Positions 55,569 to 64,000 of a stretch of DNA of 64,000 nt are shown here, one piece after another. The stretch's first letter is position 1; every line of letters begins with the position of its first letter. The position numbers were made by a program, and so were the translations under genes. Source of the stretch: Pectinatus sp. (GTDB lineage Bacteria; Bacillota; Negativicutes; Selenomonadales; Selenomonadaceae); NCBI GenBank assembly GCA_020025075.1, contig JAHHSR010000001.1, positions 51,523 through 115,522 on the forward strand, given 5' to 3'. A model generated the notes under the pieces. It was not told where the DNA came from and did no database searches. It worked only from the letters and a program-made list of their open reading frames with translations.

Positions 55569-58094
55569 TTGGTAGAACTATTAGCGCCGGCTGGCACGGC
55601 CGATGCCTTTAAAGCCGCCGTAGAAGCAGGTGCCGACGCCATCTATATGGCGGGGAAAAAATTTGGTGCCCGCGCCTATGCCGATAATTTTGGCCAGGAT
55701 GACCTAAAAGAAGCCGTCCGCTTTGCCCATCTGCATGGCACGCTCGTTCATGTTACCGTCAACACATTGGTCGACGATTCAGAAATCCCCGCCCTTTTAT
55801 CATATCTGCAAGAATTATACCTAGCTGGTGTCGATGCCATAATCGTACAAGATTTAGGCGTTGCCGCCTTAGCGCGCCAATATGTGCCCAACTTGCCGCT
55901 ACATGCAAGTACACAACTTAGCACCAACTCACTAGAAGGCGCGCGCTTTTTACAAGAATATGGCTTTTCCCGCGTCGTTTTAGCACGCGAAACAAGCCTT
56001 GAAAATATAAGATACATCTGCCAAAATACCGATATTGAAATCGAGGTATTCGTCCACGGCGCTATCTGCGTTTGCTATTCCGGCCAATGCCTGATGAGCA
56101 GTCTCATCGGCGGCCGCAGTGGCAACAGAGGTCGTTGCGCCCAGCCATGTCGCTTGCCTTATACGCTAATCAATGAAAGCAAAAAGCCTCTTTTAGAGGC
56201 AAATAGTGCTGGCGAATACCTCTTGAGCCCACGCGATATGAAGACCATTGAACTATTGCCCGAGCTCATCAAAGCCGGCGTTAATTCCTTTAAAATTGAA
56301 GGGCGCATGAAAAAGCCCGAGTATGTGGCCATTGTCGTCAATTCCTACCGCAAGGCCATTGATGCCTTTTATCAGAACCATTTACCGCCTGCAGAGGCCG
56401 AAAAAGAATTGGCACAAATCTTCAATCGCGACTTCACAACAGCGTATCTTCTCAAAAAACAGGGAAAATTGATGATTAGCGACAGAAGGCCGAATAATCG
56501 CGGCACCCTCTTAGGTCGCGTGCAAAAATACGACAAAAAGCGCGGCCTTGCCCATCTAAAACTTGCTGAACCTTTGCGCTGCGGCGATAAAATTGATTTT
56601 TGGGTCAAGGTTGGTGGCCGTGTCACAACGGACATCGTAAATATCTTCGTCGATGGCAAGACCGTAAAAGAAGCTCCTACCGGCCAAGTTGTCGCCATAA
56701 AAACGCCCCCGGTCAGTGAACATGACCGTGCCTTCAAAATTCAAGATAGCGCCTTAAACGAAAAGGCTGAAGGCTTTTTCCACAGCCGTGAAGAACGCCG
56801 CCCTTGCGATATAACATTTTTCTTTACAGCTAAGCGCAATGAACAAGCCATTCTTACAGCCACAACCGAAGATGGCCTGACAGAAACTGTCCGTTCCGAT
56901 TATATCGTCACCGCTGCCAAAAAGACGCCGACAGATGAAGTGCTCCTGCAAAAACAGCTAGCTCGCCTTGGCAATACCGTCTATCGCCTCACAAGACTTG
57001 AATGCGATATTGATACGGGTATTATCGTCCCCACTAGCGTCCTAAACGATTTACGCCGTAAATGCACCGACGCCTTAGACCAAAAGCGCCTCGCTCGCTT
57101 TACAAGACCTAGCCTTGAAAAAAGGCTATTTGACCTTCCAGATGTCTTGCCAGAAAAAAATGCCAAAAAAAAGCTCATGCCACTTCTCAATGTATTTACC
57201 ACTAGTTTAGGGCAGGTTCGCGCCGCCCTAGAAGGCGGTGCCGACAGCATAACCTTTGGCGGCGATACTTACGGTCACCGGGCAATCAGTTTAGCCGAAT
57301 ACGAAAAGGCCTGTGCATTGTGCCAAAACAGAGGCATGCCCATCTGCCTTTCCACGCCGCGCATCTTGCGGCAAGAGCAGCTTTGCTATTTGGAAAAACT
57401 CCTAAAGGATACCGCCTACTTGCCTTTCGATGCAATTTACGTCCACAACCCGAGCACCTTTTTCCAAACGGAATTGACACTCAAAGAACTCGGAAAAAAG
57501 CTGCCGCTGCGAGGCGACTTTTCCCTTAATGTTTTTAATACTCCAACCATCATGGCTTTGCAAAAAAGGGGACTTTCCAGCCTCACCTTATCACCGGAGT
57601 TAAATGCAGGCCAGATAAAACACCTATCACGCTATGCAAAATTGCCGCTTGAAGTAATCATTCACGGGCAGCTTGAGCTCATGGTCTCGGAATATTGCGT
57701 TTTAGGAAGCTTTTTAGGTCATCTTGACCAGGGAACGTGCAGCGCACCATGTACAAAAAAACATTACTTCTTACGCGATAGAAAGGGCGAAATGATGCCC
57801 ATCGCCACCGACCCATTTTGCCACATGCATATCCTAAACAGCCACGAACTGAGCCTTTTATCCTCAGACATTAGTCTTTGTAAACTCGGTACCCAAATCT
57901 TGCGCATTGACGGGCGCTATATTGAAGAAAATCGCCTAAAGAAAATCACGTCAGCTTATCAGGCGCTCTTAAATGGTGGCCCTGCTGATAAGAATGACAA
58001 AAATATCCTCGCACTCGAGGGAAAAAATTTCACGCGCGGCCATTTCTTCCGCGGCGTACTGAATCCAGATGGTGAAAAAGATGGAAAAAACTAG
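55569..58094 (+). CDS. Peptidase U32 family protein with duplicated U32 region
   Basis: The 841-residue protein opens VELLAPAGTADAFKAAVEAGA, the U32 signature, and has VFVHGAICVCYSGQCLMSS with GNRGRCAQPCRLPYTL, a Cys cluster likely to bind a metal or FeS cluster. After a middle domain of the DUF3656 type, a second divergent U32-like part ends with VIIHGQLELMVSEYC and GTCSAPCTKKHYF. Some relatives (RlhA) hydroxylate C2501 of 23S rRNA; others are collagenase-like. The start is TTG at 55569, 8-9 bases after AAAGGAGG. Confidence 0.88.
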   Translation: MVELLAPAGTADAFKAAVEAGADAIYMAGKKFGARAYADNFGQDDLKEAVRFAHLHGTLVHVTVNTLVDDSEIPALLSYLQELYLAGVDAIIVQDLGVAALARQYVPNLPLHASTQLSTNSLEGARFLQEYGFSRVVLARETSLENIRYICQNTDIEIEVFVHGAICVCYSGQCLMSSLIGGRSGNRGRCAQPCRLPYTLINESKKPLLEANSAGEYLLSPRDMKTIELLPELIKAGVNSFKIEGRMKKPEYVAIVVNSYRKAIDAFYQNHLPPAEAEKELAQIFNRDFTTAYLLKKQGKLMISDRRPNNRGTLLGRVQKYDKKRGLAHLKLAEPLRCGDKIDFWVKVGGRVTTDIVNIFVDGKTVKEAPTGQVVAIKTPPVSEHDRAFKIQDSALNEKAEGFFHSREERRPCDITFFFTAKRNEQAILTATTEDGLTETVRSDYIVTAAKKTPTDEVLLQKQLARLGNTVYRLTRLECDIDTGIIVPTSVLNDLRRKCTDALDQKRLARFTRPSLEKRLFDLPDVLPEKNAKKKLMPLLNVFTTSLGQVRAALEGGADSITFGGDTYGHRAISLAEYEKACALCQNRGMPICLSTPRILRQEQLCYLEKLLKDTAYLPFDAIYVHNPSTFFQTELTLKELGKKLPLRGDFSLNVFNTPTIMALQKRGLSSLTLSPELNAGQIKHLSRYAKLPLEVIIHGQLELMVSEYCVLGSFLGHLDQGTCSAPCTKKHYFLRDRKGEMMPIATDPFCHMHILNSHELSLLSSDISLCKLGTQILRIDGRYIEENRLKKITSAYQALLNGGPADKNDKNILALEGKNFTRGHFFRGVLNPDGEKDGKN

Positions 58095-60450
58095 CCTGCA
58101 CATATTGCATTACGAGGCCATTGCCGAACGATTAAGCCAAAAAGCGCAGACGAATTATGGCAAAAAATTAGCACGCCAAATCGCTCCTGCTGATGATTTT
58201 TCTATTGTCAGCGAGCTTCTCGCCCAAACGAGTGAGGCGTATAACTTGCTTTCTGAGGCAGCTCCGCCTTTTGGCGGCATCGTCGATTTACGCCACGACC
58301 TAAAGCAGATTTCACTGGGCATTATTGCCGCACCAGAAAGTCTTTTGCGCTTTTCAAATACCTTTTACGGTCTGCGCAATTTGAAAAAATTTTTCAAGCA
58401 ACATGCCAAAAAAACACCTTGCCTTACAAATTGGGCCATGCAGATTGAGATTTTAGGCCAGCTCGAGGCGGATATAGACAAAATTATCGATGAAAGCGGC
58501 GCTATTAAAGATGATGCCACGCCAGAGCTTTATAAAATCCGGCAGGCCCTCACCAGCGCCAAAAATCGCCTCAAAAGCTCCCTCAATGGCATGCTGCACG
58601 ACAGTACCTTGCAAAAATACTTTCAAGATAATATCGTTACCGTGCGCGACGGGCGCTATGTAATCCCTGTCAAGCAGGAATACCGCCAATTCGTCCCTGG
58701 GGTTATTCACGACCAATCAGCGAGCGGTTCCACAATTTTTGTCGAGCCGCTCACCGTCACAAATCTCAACAATGATATACGAGAGTTTTCCGCGCGGGAA
58801 AAACGGGAAATTGAGCGCATTATGCGCCTCATCTGTGCCAAAATTGCCAAGGCCTCGCCGCAGATTTTGAAAAATTGCCGCTTAGCGGCCATGCTCGATT
58901 TCGTTTTTGCCAAAGGGCGCTTAGCCCGTTCTATGAACGCCTCTTATCCAGAACTAAACGATAAGGGAATTGTCAACTTAAAAAAGGCGCGTCAGCCCCT
59001 TTTGGAACCGCATAAAGTCGTACCAATCGACATCGTTCTCGGCAAGGACTTTCAGACGCTGCTCATCACCGGCCCTAATACCGGCGGCAAAACGGTTAGC
59101 CTAAAAACTTTAGGACTTTTGTCCCTCATGGCGCAAAGCGGCCTTTTCATTCCCGCCGAGGAGGGCTCTGCACTTCCCGTCTACAAGAATATTTTCGCCG
59201 ATATTGGCGATGAACAAAGCCTCGAGCAAAATCTCAGCACATTTTCCGCCCACATGACGCACATCATCGACATCTTAAAGCGCGTACAAAAAGGCGACCT
59301 CGTCCTTTTAGATGAAATGGGCTCGGGTACAGACCCCGAAGAAGGGGCCGGCCTGGCCATCGCCATTTTGGAAAATCTCATCCAAAAAGGAGCCAGCATT
59401 GTCGGCACTACGCACTACAACGAGTTAAAGACTTATGCCTATTCTCAGCCGGGCATAGAAAATGCCAGCGTCGAATTCGATACCAAAACCTTGCGCCCCA
59501 CTTATCGTTTGCTCATTGGCGTGCCGGGCTCAAGCAATGCCTTTTCGATAAGCGAGCGACTCGGCTTGCCGCCTGATGTAGTTGCACGCGCCCGTCAAGT
59601 GGTAAAGGCCGACCACGCCAATTTTGAACGCGTCTTAAATACACTAGAAACGCAAAAATCTCACTATGAGACCAAGAATATGCAAATAAAAGAACGCGAG
59701 CGCCAAATTTCCATCACGGAAAATGAGCTGCTCAGCCAAAAGGGTGATTTTGAGGCGCAAAAAGCTGCCATCTTGCAAAAGGCACAATCTGATAGCGCCG
59801 CCTTAATACGCGAAGCAAGGCGGGAAGCAAATTATATAATCAAAGAATTAAAAGCGCAATTTAAGGAAAATGACGCGCAAAAACGCCTCGCTGCGCTCGA
59901 TGCTTCACGCAAATTATTGCGGGAAGCTGCCAGCAAATATTCTGATTTTAATAACTCTATCCCTGCCCAAGGCACGCCTGTCGATTTAAAAAAATTGCGC
60001 ATTGGCGATAGCGTCCATATAAAAAAACTCAATAAAGACGGCATTGTCGAGGCGATAAATGGCAAGGAACTGTCCATCTCTCTAGGCGGTCTAAAAACAA
60101 CGGTCAAGGCATCTGACTGCCTTTTTGCCGCACCAAAAAAAGAGGCCAAAAAAGAGATTTCGCAGCCTGTGCGCCATAATTTTTCTGCTCTCAACAAGGC
60201 CGCCAATATCAGCCGCCAGGTCGATATCCGCGGCATGATGGTCGATGAAGCTTGTGAAGTGCTCGACAAATACATTGATGATGCTCTTTTAGCTGGCCTC
60301 AAGGAAATCATCATCATCCACGGTAAAGGTACCGGCGCCTTGCGCAAAGGCGTCCACGACTACCTCAAAAAGCATCGCAATGTGGCTTCTTACGGACTTG
60401 CCGACATCAATGAAGGTGGTAGCGGTGCTACGGTGGCAAGGTTTTGCTAA
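58081..60450 (+). CDS. mutS2: Endonuclease MutS2
   Basis: MutS2 (789 residues) suppresses recombination or acts on stalled ribosomes. The core has TLLITGPNTGGKTVSLKTLG (Walker A), LVLLDEMGSGTDPEEGAGL (Walker B), a coiled-coil region, and a C-terminal Smr nuclease domain (DIRGMMVDEACEVLDKYIDDA, IIHGKGTGALRKGVHDYL). The ATG at 58081 follows GGTGA by five bases and overlaps the U32 stop codon, so the genes are coupled. Confidence 0.95.
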   Translation: MEKTSLHILHYEAIAERLSQKAQTNYGKKLARQIAPADDFSIVSELLAQTSEAYNLLSEAAPPFGGIVDLRHDLKQISLGIIAAPESLLRFSNTFYGLRNLKKFFKQHAKKTPCLTNWAMQIEILGQLEADIDKIIDESGAIKDDATPELYKIRQALTSAKNRLKSSLNGMLHDSTLQKYFQDNIVTVRDGRYVIPVKQEYRQFVPGVIHDQSASGSTIFVEPLTVTNLNNDIREFSAREKREIERIMRLICAKIAKASPQILKNCRLAAMLDFVFAKGRLARSMNASYPELNDKGIVNLKKARQPLLEPHKVVPIDIVLGKDFQTLLITGPNTGGKTVSLKTLGLLSLMAQSGLFIPAEEGSALPVYKNIFADIGDEQSLEQNLSTFSAHMTHIIDILKRVQKGDLVLLDEMGSGTDPEEGAGLAIAILENLIQKGASIVGTTHYNELKTYAYSQPGIENASVEFDTKTLRPTYRLLIGVPGSSNAFSISERLGLPPDVVARARQVVKADHANFERVLNTLETQKSHYETKNMQIKERERQISITENELLSQKGDFEAQKAAILQKAQSDSAALIREARREANYIIKELKAQFKENDAQKRLAALDASRKLLREAASKYSDFNNSIPAQGTPVDLKKLRIGDSVHIKKLNKDGIVEAINGKELSISLGGLKTTVKASDCLFAAPKKEAKKEISQPVRHNFSALNKAANISRQVDIRGMMVDEACEVLDKYIDDALLAGLKEIIIIHGKGTGALRKGVHDYLKKHRNVASYGLADINEGGSGATVARFC

Positions 60451-60474
60451 GCTTTAGGCATCCTTTTGTGCTAC

Positions 60475-60504
60475 TTGAAATTAATTTTCTTTCAATGATA
60501 TAAT
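60475..60504 (+). promoter_or_regulatory. Promoter of the class A PBP gene
   Basis: TTGAAA (60475-60480) and TATAAT (60499-60504) are 18 bases apart on the plus strand. The start codon is 160 bp downstream. The leader contains an inverted repeat GCCTTGCA/TGCAAGGC (60523-60530 with 60556-60563). Confidence 0.75.
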
Positions 60505-60664
60505 AAAAATGCACTAGCTTACGCCTTGCACCGCAGCGAAAGCCTAAACTTGCGCTGCAAGGCACTTTGCTCGCCACCGCGTTCCACCCCTTTTGCTGAG
60601 CAAAAGGATAAAGTCAATGTGGCAAAAGGATTTTCTTTTGCCAAATAACCGACAAGGAGAAGCT

Positions 60665-62773
60665 ATGGACCAGCGAGAATTGCGCAAGGTTCGCTCGCCA
60701 CGCCAGCCAGAAAAAAAATCAAGCACGCTAAAAAAGACGCTTTTTGTCAGCACCATCGTCTTTATCGTCATGCTCGTCGGCGTGGGCTGTGGCTTTTTGA
60801 CAGCGACCTTGAACACCAAATCAGATATGCTCCACAACATCGAACCGGCAGCCTCATCGCAAATTTACGACATCAATGGCAATTTAATAAAGACCATTCA
60901 CGCCGTTGAAAACCGCGTTCCCGTACCAATCAGTAAAATTCCCATAAATTTGCAAGATGCTTTCATTGCCAATGAAGACGCCCGCTTTTATGAACACGGT
61001 GCCATCGACCCGATTGGCATCATGCGCGCTCTATGGGCTAATATTTCGCACCATGAAATTACGGAAGGCGGCAGCACGATAACGCAGCAGCTAGCCAAAA
61101 ATGCCTATCTGACTCAAGACCGCACCTTTAAAAGAAAAATTCAGGAAATCTTCTTAGCCATCCAGCTTGAGCATCGCTACACAAAACAGGAAATTCTGTG
61201 CATGTACCTAAATCAGATTTACTTTGGCCAAGGCGCATACGGCGTCGAAGCCGCTGCTCAGACGTATTTTGGCAAAGATGTCTCCCAGCTTGACCTTTCC
61301 GAATGCGCAATGCTCGCCGGCATTCCGCGCAGCCCCAATTACTATTCGCCTTTTAATAATCTCGAAGCAGCCAAAAAGCGCAAGACTGTCGTATTGGAGC
61401 AAATGCTAAAGCATGGCTACATCACGCAGGAACAATTCGAACAGGCTGATAATGAGCCTCTCCATTTGCGCTCACGCAAAAAAAAGACGGATAATTCCGC
61501 TTCGTATTTTATAAGCTACGTTGTCCAAAAACTCATCGATAAATTCGGCGCCGACAAAGTCTATAAAGAAGGCCTCAAAATTTATACGACCCTCAATATG
61601 AACATGCAGCACGATGCCGAAGAATCGATAAAGGCTTTGCCCAATATGTATCGCAACTCACATGGCCTTATGCAGCCACAAGTAGCCCTTGTCACTTTAG
61701 ACCCGCACAACGGCTATATTCTCGCCATGATTGGCGGCCGTGGCACCGATGAATTTAATCGCGCTACGATGGCCGTGCGCCAGCCGGGTTCATCATTTAA
61801 GCCTTTTGTCTTTGCCACGGCCTTTGAAAGCGGCATGTCACCGAACACCACAGTCGATGACTCGCCTATCAAAATCGGTTCATGGCAGCCGCAAAATGAT
61901 GACCGTCGCTTCCGCGGCCTCGTTTCAATAAGGCAAATTGCTACCTATTCCATCAATGTGCCGACAATTAAGCTTGCTCAGGCTATAGGCATCGACAAAG
62001 TCATTTCTACTGCCCAGCAGCTCGGCATTTCTACCTTAGTTTTAAGCGGCCCGAGCAATGACCGCAATCTTGCAACAGCGCTTGGCGGCCTAACTAGGGG
62101 CGTTACCCCACTTGAAATGGCCGCTGCTTATAGCGCCTTTGATAACCGCGGCATATATATAAAGCCAACAGCCATCATCCGCGTCGTTGACCGCAATGGC
62201 CGTACCATCTATGAAAATAAGCCCGAAGAACATCAGGCCATTTCCGAAAACAGTGCCAATCTCGTCACGAGCATCCTCCAAGACGTAATCTTGCACGGCA
62301 CTGGTACGCGCGCCAACATCAATCGGCCGGCAGCGGGCAAGACTGGGACGACGGACGACTCTGAAAATGCGTGGTTTATCGGCTACACGCCCAATTATGT
62401 AACTGCGGTTTGGGTTGGCTGCGATGAAAACAGGCCCATGCCTGGCATGTATGGAGGTACGACACCGGCAAAAATCTGGCATAATTTCATGCTCAAAGTC
62501 TTAAATGGCAAGCCAGCAGCAAACTTCTCAGGTGAAGCCGTAGCCCCCCCAAATGCCATAACATCTGTCTCAAGCCCGTATGACAATAAAAAAGCTCCTC
62601 TGCCAGACGACAAAAAAGACAAAACAGCAGACAAAAAAGAAGCCAAAGATAGCGCTGCCAAGAAGGAAAAAGAACCTTCTCGCAAGCCCCAGTCTCCGGC
62701 AAGCTCTCCCGCCGTACCAGCTTCTACTCCGGCTGTGCCTGAACCAGGCGAGCAAAATGGCAAGAGCAAATAA
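60665..62773 (+). CDS. ponA: Class A penicillin-binding protein 1A
   Basis: This 702-residue bifunctional enzyme polymerises and cross-links peptidoglycan. A cytoplasmic basic tail and one membrane segment (about residues 22-45) precede the GT51 domain (ANEDARFYEHGAIDPIGIM, EGGSTITQQLAKNAYL) and a transpeptidase domain with the SXXK motif in QPGSSFKPFVFA, SIN, and KTGTTDDSENAWF. The C-terminus is a Lys/Pro/Ala-rich low-complexity tail. AAGGAGA precedes the ATG at 60665; the frame extends 24 codons further upstream without a ribosome binding site. Confidence 0.93.
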   Translation: MDQRELRKVRSPRQPEKKSSTLKKTLFVSTIVFIVMLVGVGCGFLTATLNTKSDMLHNIEPAASSQIYDINGNLIKTIHAVENRVPVPISKIPINLQDAFIANEDARFYEHGAIDPIGIMRALWANISHHEITEGGSTITQQLAKNAYLTQDRTFKRKIQEIFLAIQLEHRYTKQEILCMYLNQIYFGQGAYGVEAAAQTYFGKDVSQLDLSECAMLAGIPRSPNYYSPFNNLEAAKKRKTVVLEQMLKHGYITQEQFEQADNEPLHLRSRKKKTDNSASYFISYVVQKLIDKFGADKVYKEGLKIYTTLNMNMQHDAEESIKALPNMYRNSHGLMQPQVALVTLDPHNGYILAMIGGRGTDEFNRATMAVRQPGSSFKPFVFATAFESGMSPNTTVDDSPIKIGSWQPQNDDRRFRGLVSIRQIATYSINVPTIKLAQAIGIDKVISTAQQLGISTLVLSGPSNDRNLATALGGLTRGVTPLEMAAAYSAFDNRGIYIKPTAIIRVVDRNGRTIYENKPEEHQAISENSANLVTSILQDVILHGTGTRANINRPAAGKTGTTDDSENAWFIGYTPNYVTAVWVGCDENRPMPGMYGGTTPAKIWHNFMLKVLNGKPAANFSGEAVAPPNAITSVSSPYDNKKAPLPDDKKDKTADKKEAKDSAAKKEKEPSRKPQSPASSPAVPASTPAVPEPGEQNGKSK

Positions 62774-62792
62774 TTCACATGGAGGAATATAG

Positions 62793-64000
62793 ATGAGCGT
62801 TTTTGATACACTCAAGGAGCGCGGCTTTATCGCGCAAGCAACACATGAAACTGAAATCAAAGAATTGCTAGAAAAGGAAAAAGTCACCTTTTACATCGGC
62901 TTTGACCCCACCGCCGACAGCCTTCACGCTGGCCATTTCATGATTATGATGGTCATGGCGCATATGCAGCGCGCCGGCCATCGTCCCATCTGCCTCATCG
63001 GTGGCGGTACCGGAACTGTAGGAGACCCTTCAGGGCGCACCGATATGAGAAAGATGATGACCGATGAAATAATAGAGCACAACTGCAACTGCTTTAAAAA
63101 GCAGATGGCGCGCTTTATCGACTTTAGCGATGGCAAGGCCCTCATCGTCAACAATGGCGAATGGCTGCGCAAGCTCAACTACATTGAGCTGCTGCGCGAT
63201 GTTGGTCCGCACTTTTCTGTCAACAGGATGCTCGCCGCTGAATGTTACAAGCAGCGCATGGAAAAAGGCCTCACTTTCCTCGAATTTAATTACATGATTA
63301 TGCAGGCATATGACTTCATGGAATTAAATAAACGCTATGGCTGCAATCTTGAAATGGGTGGCGATGACCAGTGGTCAAATATTATTGCTGGCGTAGAGCT
63401 TTTACGCCGCAAATGTGAAAAACCGGCCTATGGTCTCACCTACAACCTGCTCACCACGAGTGAAGGCAAAAAGATGGGAAAAACAGCTAAAGGTGCGCTC
63501 TGGCTTGACCCGAAAAAGACTTCTCCTTATGATTTTTATCAATACTGGCGCAACGTGACAGATGCCGATGTTGAAAAATGTCTTGCCCTTCTTACCTTCT
63601 TGCCAATGAGTGAAGTGAAAAGGCTCGGCAGCCTTGAAGGCCAGCAAATTAATGAAGCGAAAAAAGTTCTCGCTTATGAAGTGACCAAGCTCGTACATGG
63701 AGAAGAAGAAGCTTCTGCTGCAGCACAGGCTGCCGAAGCCCTTTTTGGCGGCAACGGTCCACTTGACAATGCGCCGCGCATTCTCATTGACCCCGAGCTT
63801 CTAGGCAAAAAGCTCATTGATGTGCTCACCGCTAAAGAAATTTTTGCTTCAAAGGGTGAAGCAAAGCGCCTCATTGCACAGGGCGGACTTTCCATTGGCG
63901 AGCAGCGCGTGGATAGTATTGATTTTACCCTTGATGCTTCCCTTTTTGAAAATAACGCACTGCTTCTCAAAAAGGGCAAGAAGAAATACTATCGTCTGAC
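62793..64000 (+). CDS. tyrS: Tyrosyl-tRNA synthetase (3' end cut by window)
   Basis: TyrRS charges tRNA-Tyr. From the ATG at 62793 (GGAGG upstream) the frame runs to the window end, 402 codons, so only a few residues are missing. The class I HIGH motif is HAGH in [17 protein letters not shown], the tyrosine-binding [10 protein letters not shown] is present, and the KMSKS loop is KKMGKT. A C-terminal S4-like RNA-binding domain ([19 protein letters not shown]) follows. Confidence 0.95.
   Translation, partial: MSVFDTLKERGFIAQATHETEIKELLEKEKVTFYIGFDPTADSLHAGHFMIMMVMAHMQRAGHRPICLIGGGTGTVGDPSGRTDMRKMMTDEIIEHNCNCFKKQMARFIDFSDGKALIVNNGEWLRKLNYIELLRDVGPHFSVNRMLAAECYKQRMEKGLTFLEFNYMIMQAYDFMELNKRYGCNLEMGGDDQWSNIIAGVELLRRKCEKPAYGLTYNLLTTSEGKKMGKTAKGALWLDPKKTSPYDFYQYWRNVTDADVEKCLALLTFLPMSEVKRLGSLEGQQINEAKKVLAYEVTKLVHGEEEASAAAQAAEALFGGNGPLDNAPRILIDPELLGKKLIDVLTAKEIFASKGEAKRLIAQGGLSIGEQRVDSIDFTLDASLFENNALLLKKGKKKYYRL

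Overview
The window looks like chromosomal DNA from a Negativicutes bacterium, a Firmicute with an outer membrane. This is inferred from gene content, not from a database match. The backbone is Firmicute in style: rimP-nusA-ylxR-ylxQ-infB-rbfA-nrnA-truB, thyX-rlmB-yacP, recA-recX, a YabN/MazG fusion next to mfd, mutS2 and zapA. Interleaved with it are genes that only make sense in a cell that makes lipopolysaccharide: an LptD-type assembly protein, the two halves of the ADP-heptose pathway, heptosyltransferases and a lipid A acyltransferase. No species is assigned. No tRNA, rRNA, CRISPR array, insertion sequence or prophage was seen.

Layout. Positions 1-11159 (+) form a glycogen island: the end of glgC, then glgD, glgP, glgB, glgA and a fused GH13/GH77 enzyme. 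Positions 11365-22648 are an envelope island, all on + except one glycosyltransferase. It runs lptD, heptose kinase, heptose adenylyltransferase, heptosyltransferase, late acyltransferase, a Stealth phosphotransferase, a GT4, a GT52-like enzyme (-), two GT8 enzymes and a second GT9. Positions 22672-46555 (-) carry translation, RNA and DNA maintenance genes: truB to rimP, yacP, rlmB, thyX, IMP dehydrogenase, recX, recA, an SDR, HU, mazG, mfd, a methionine gamma-lyase-like enzyme, rpmB, an acyltransferase and a dipeptidase. Positions 47037-50482 (+) carry dnaG, the primary sigma factor and a SpeD-like protein. Positions 50511-54847 (-) carry ftsW, trmB, ung and a DUF4127 gene. Positions 55118-64000 (+) carry zapA, a U32 peptidase, mutS2, a class A penicillin-binding protein and tyrS, which is cut by the window end.

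The standout observation is in yacP (29817-30771, -). The reading frame is broken by 430 nt with the conserved core of a self-splicing group I intron. The P, Q, R and S elements can all be recognised, and helices P1-P9.2 can be drawn. Removing exactly 30114-30543 restores one 174-residue NYN-domain nuclease in frame. The intron carries no homing endonuclease and sits just before the conserved ETAD motif.

Other points worth a second look are a SpeD homologue whose pyruvoyl-forming serine is glycine, a trmB ribosome binding site that comes into range only if an intervening hairpin folds, a lipid A acyltransferase with no ordinary start codon, and long structured leaders in front of pepD and rpmB. 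Promoters were called by eye as -35/-10 pairs, and the stated spacings were counted directly.
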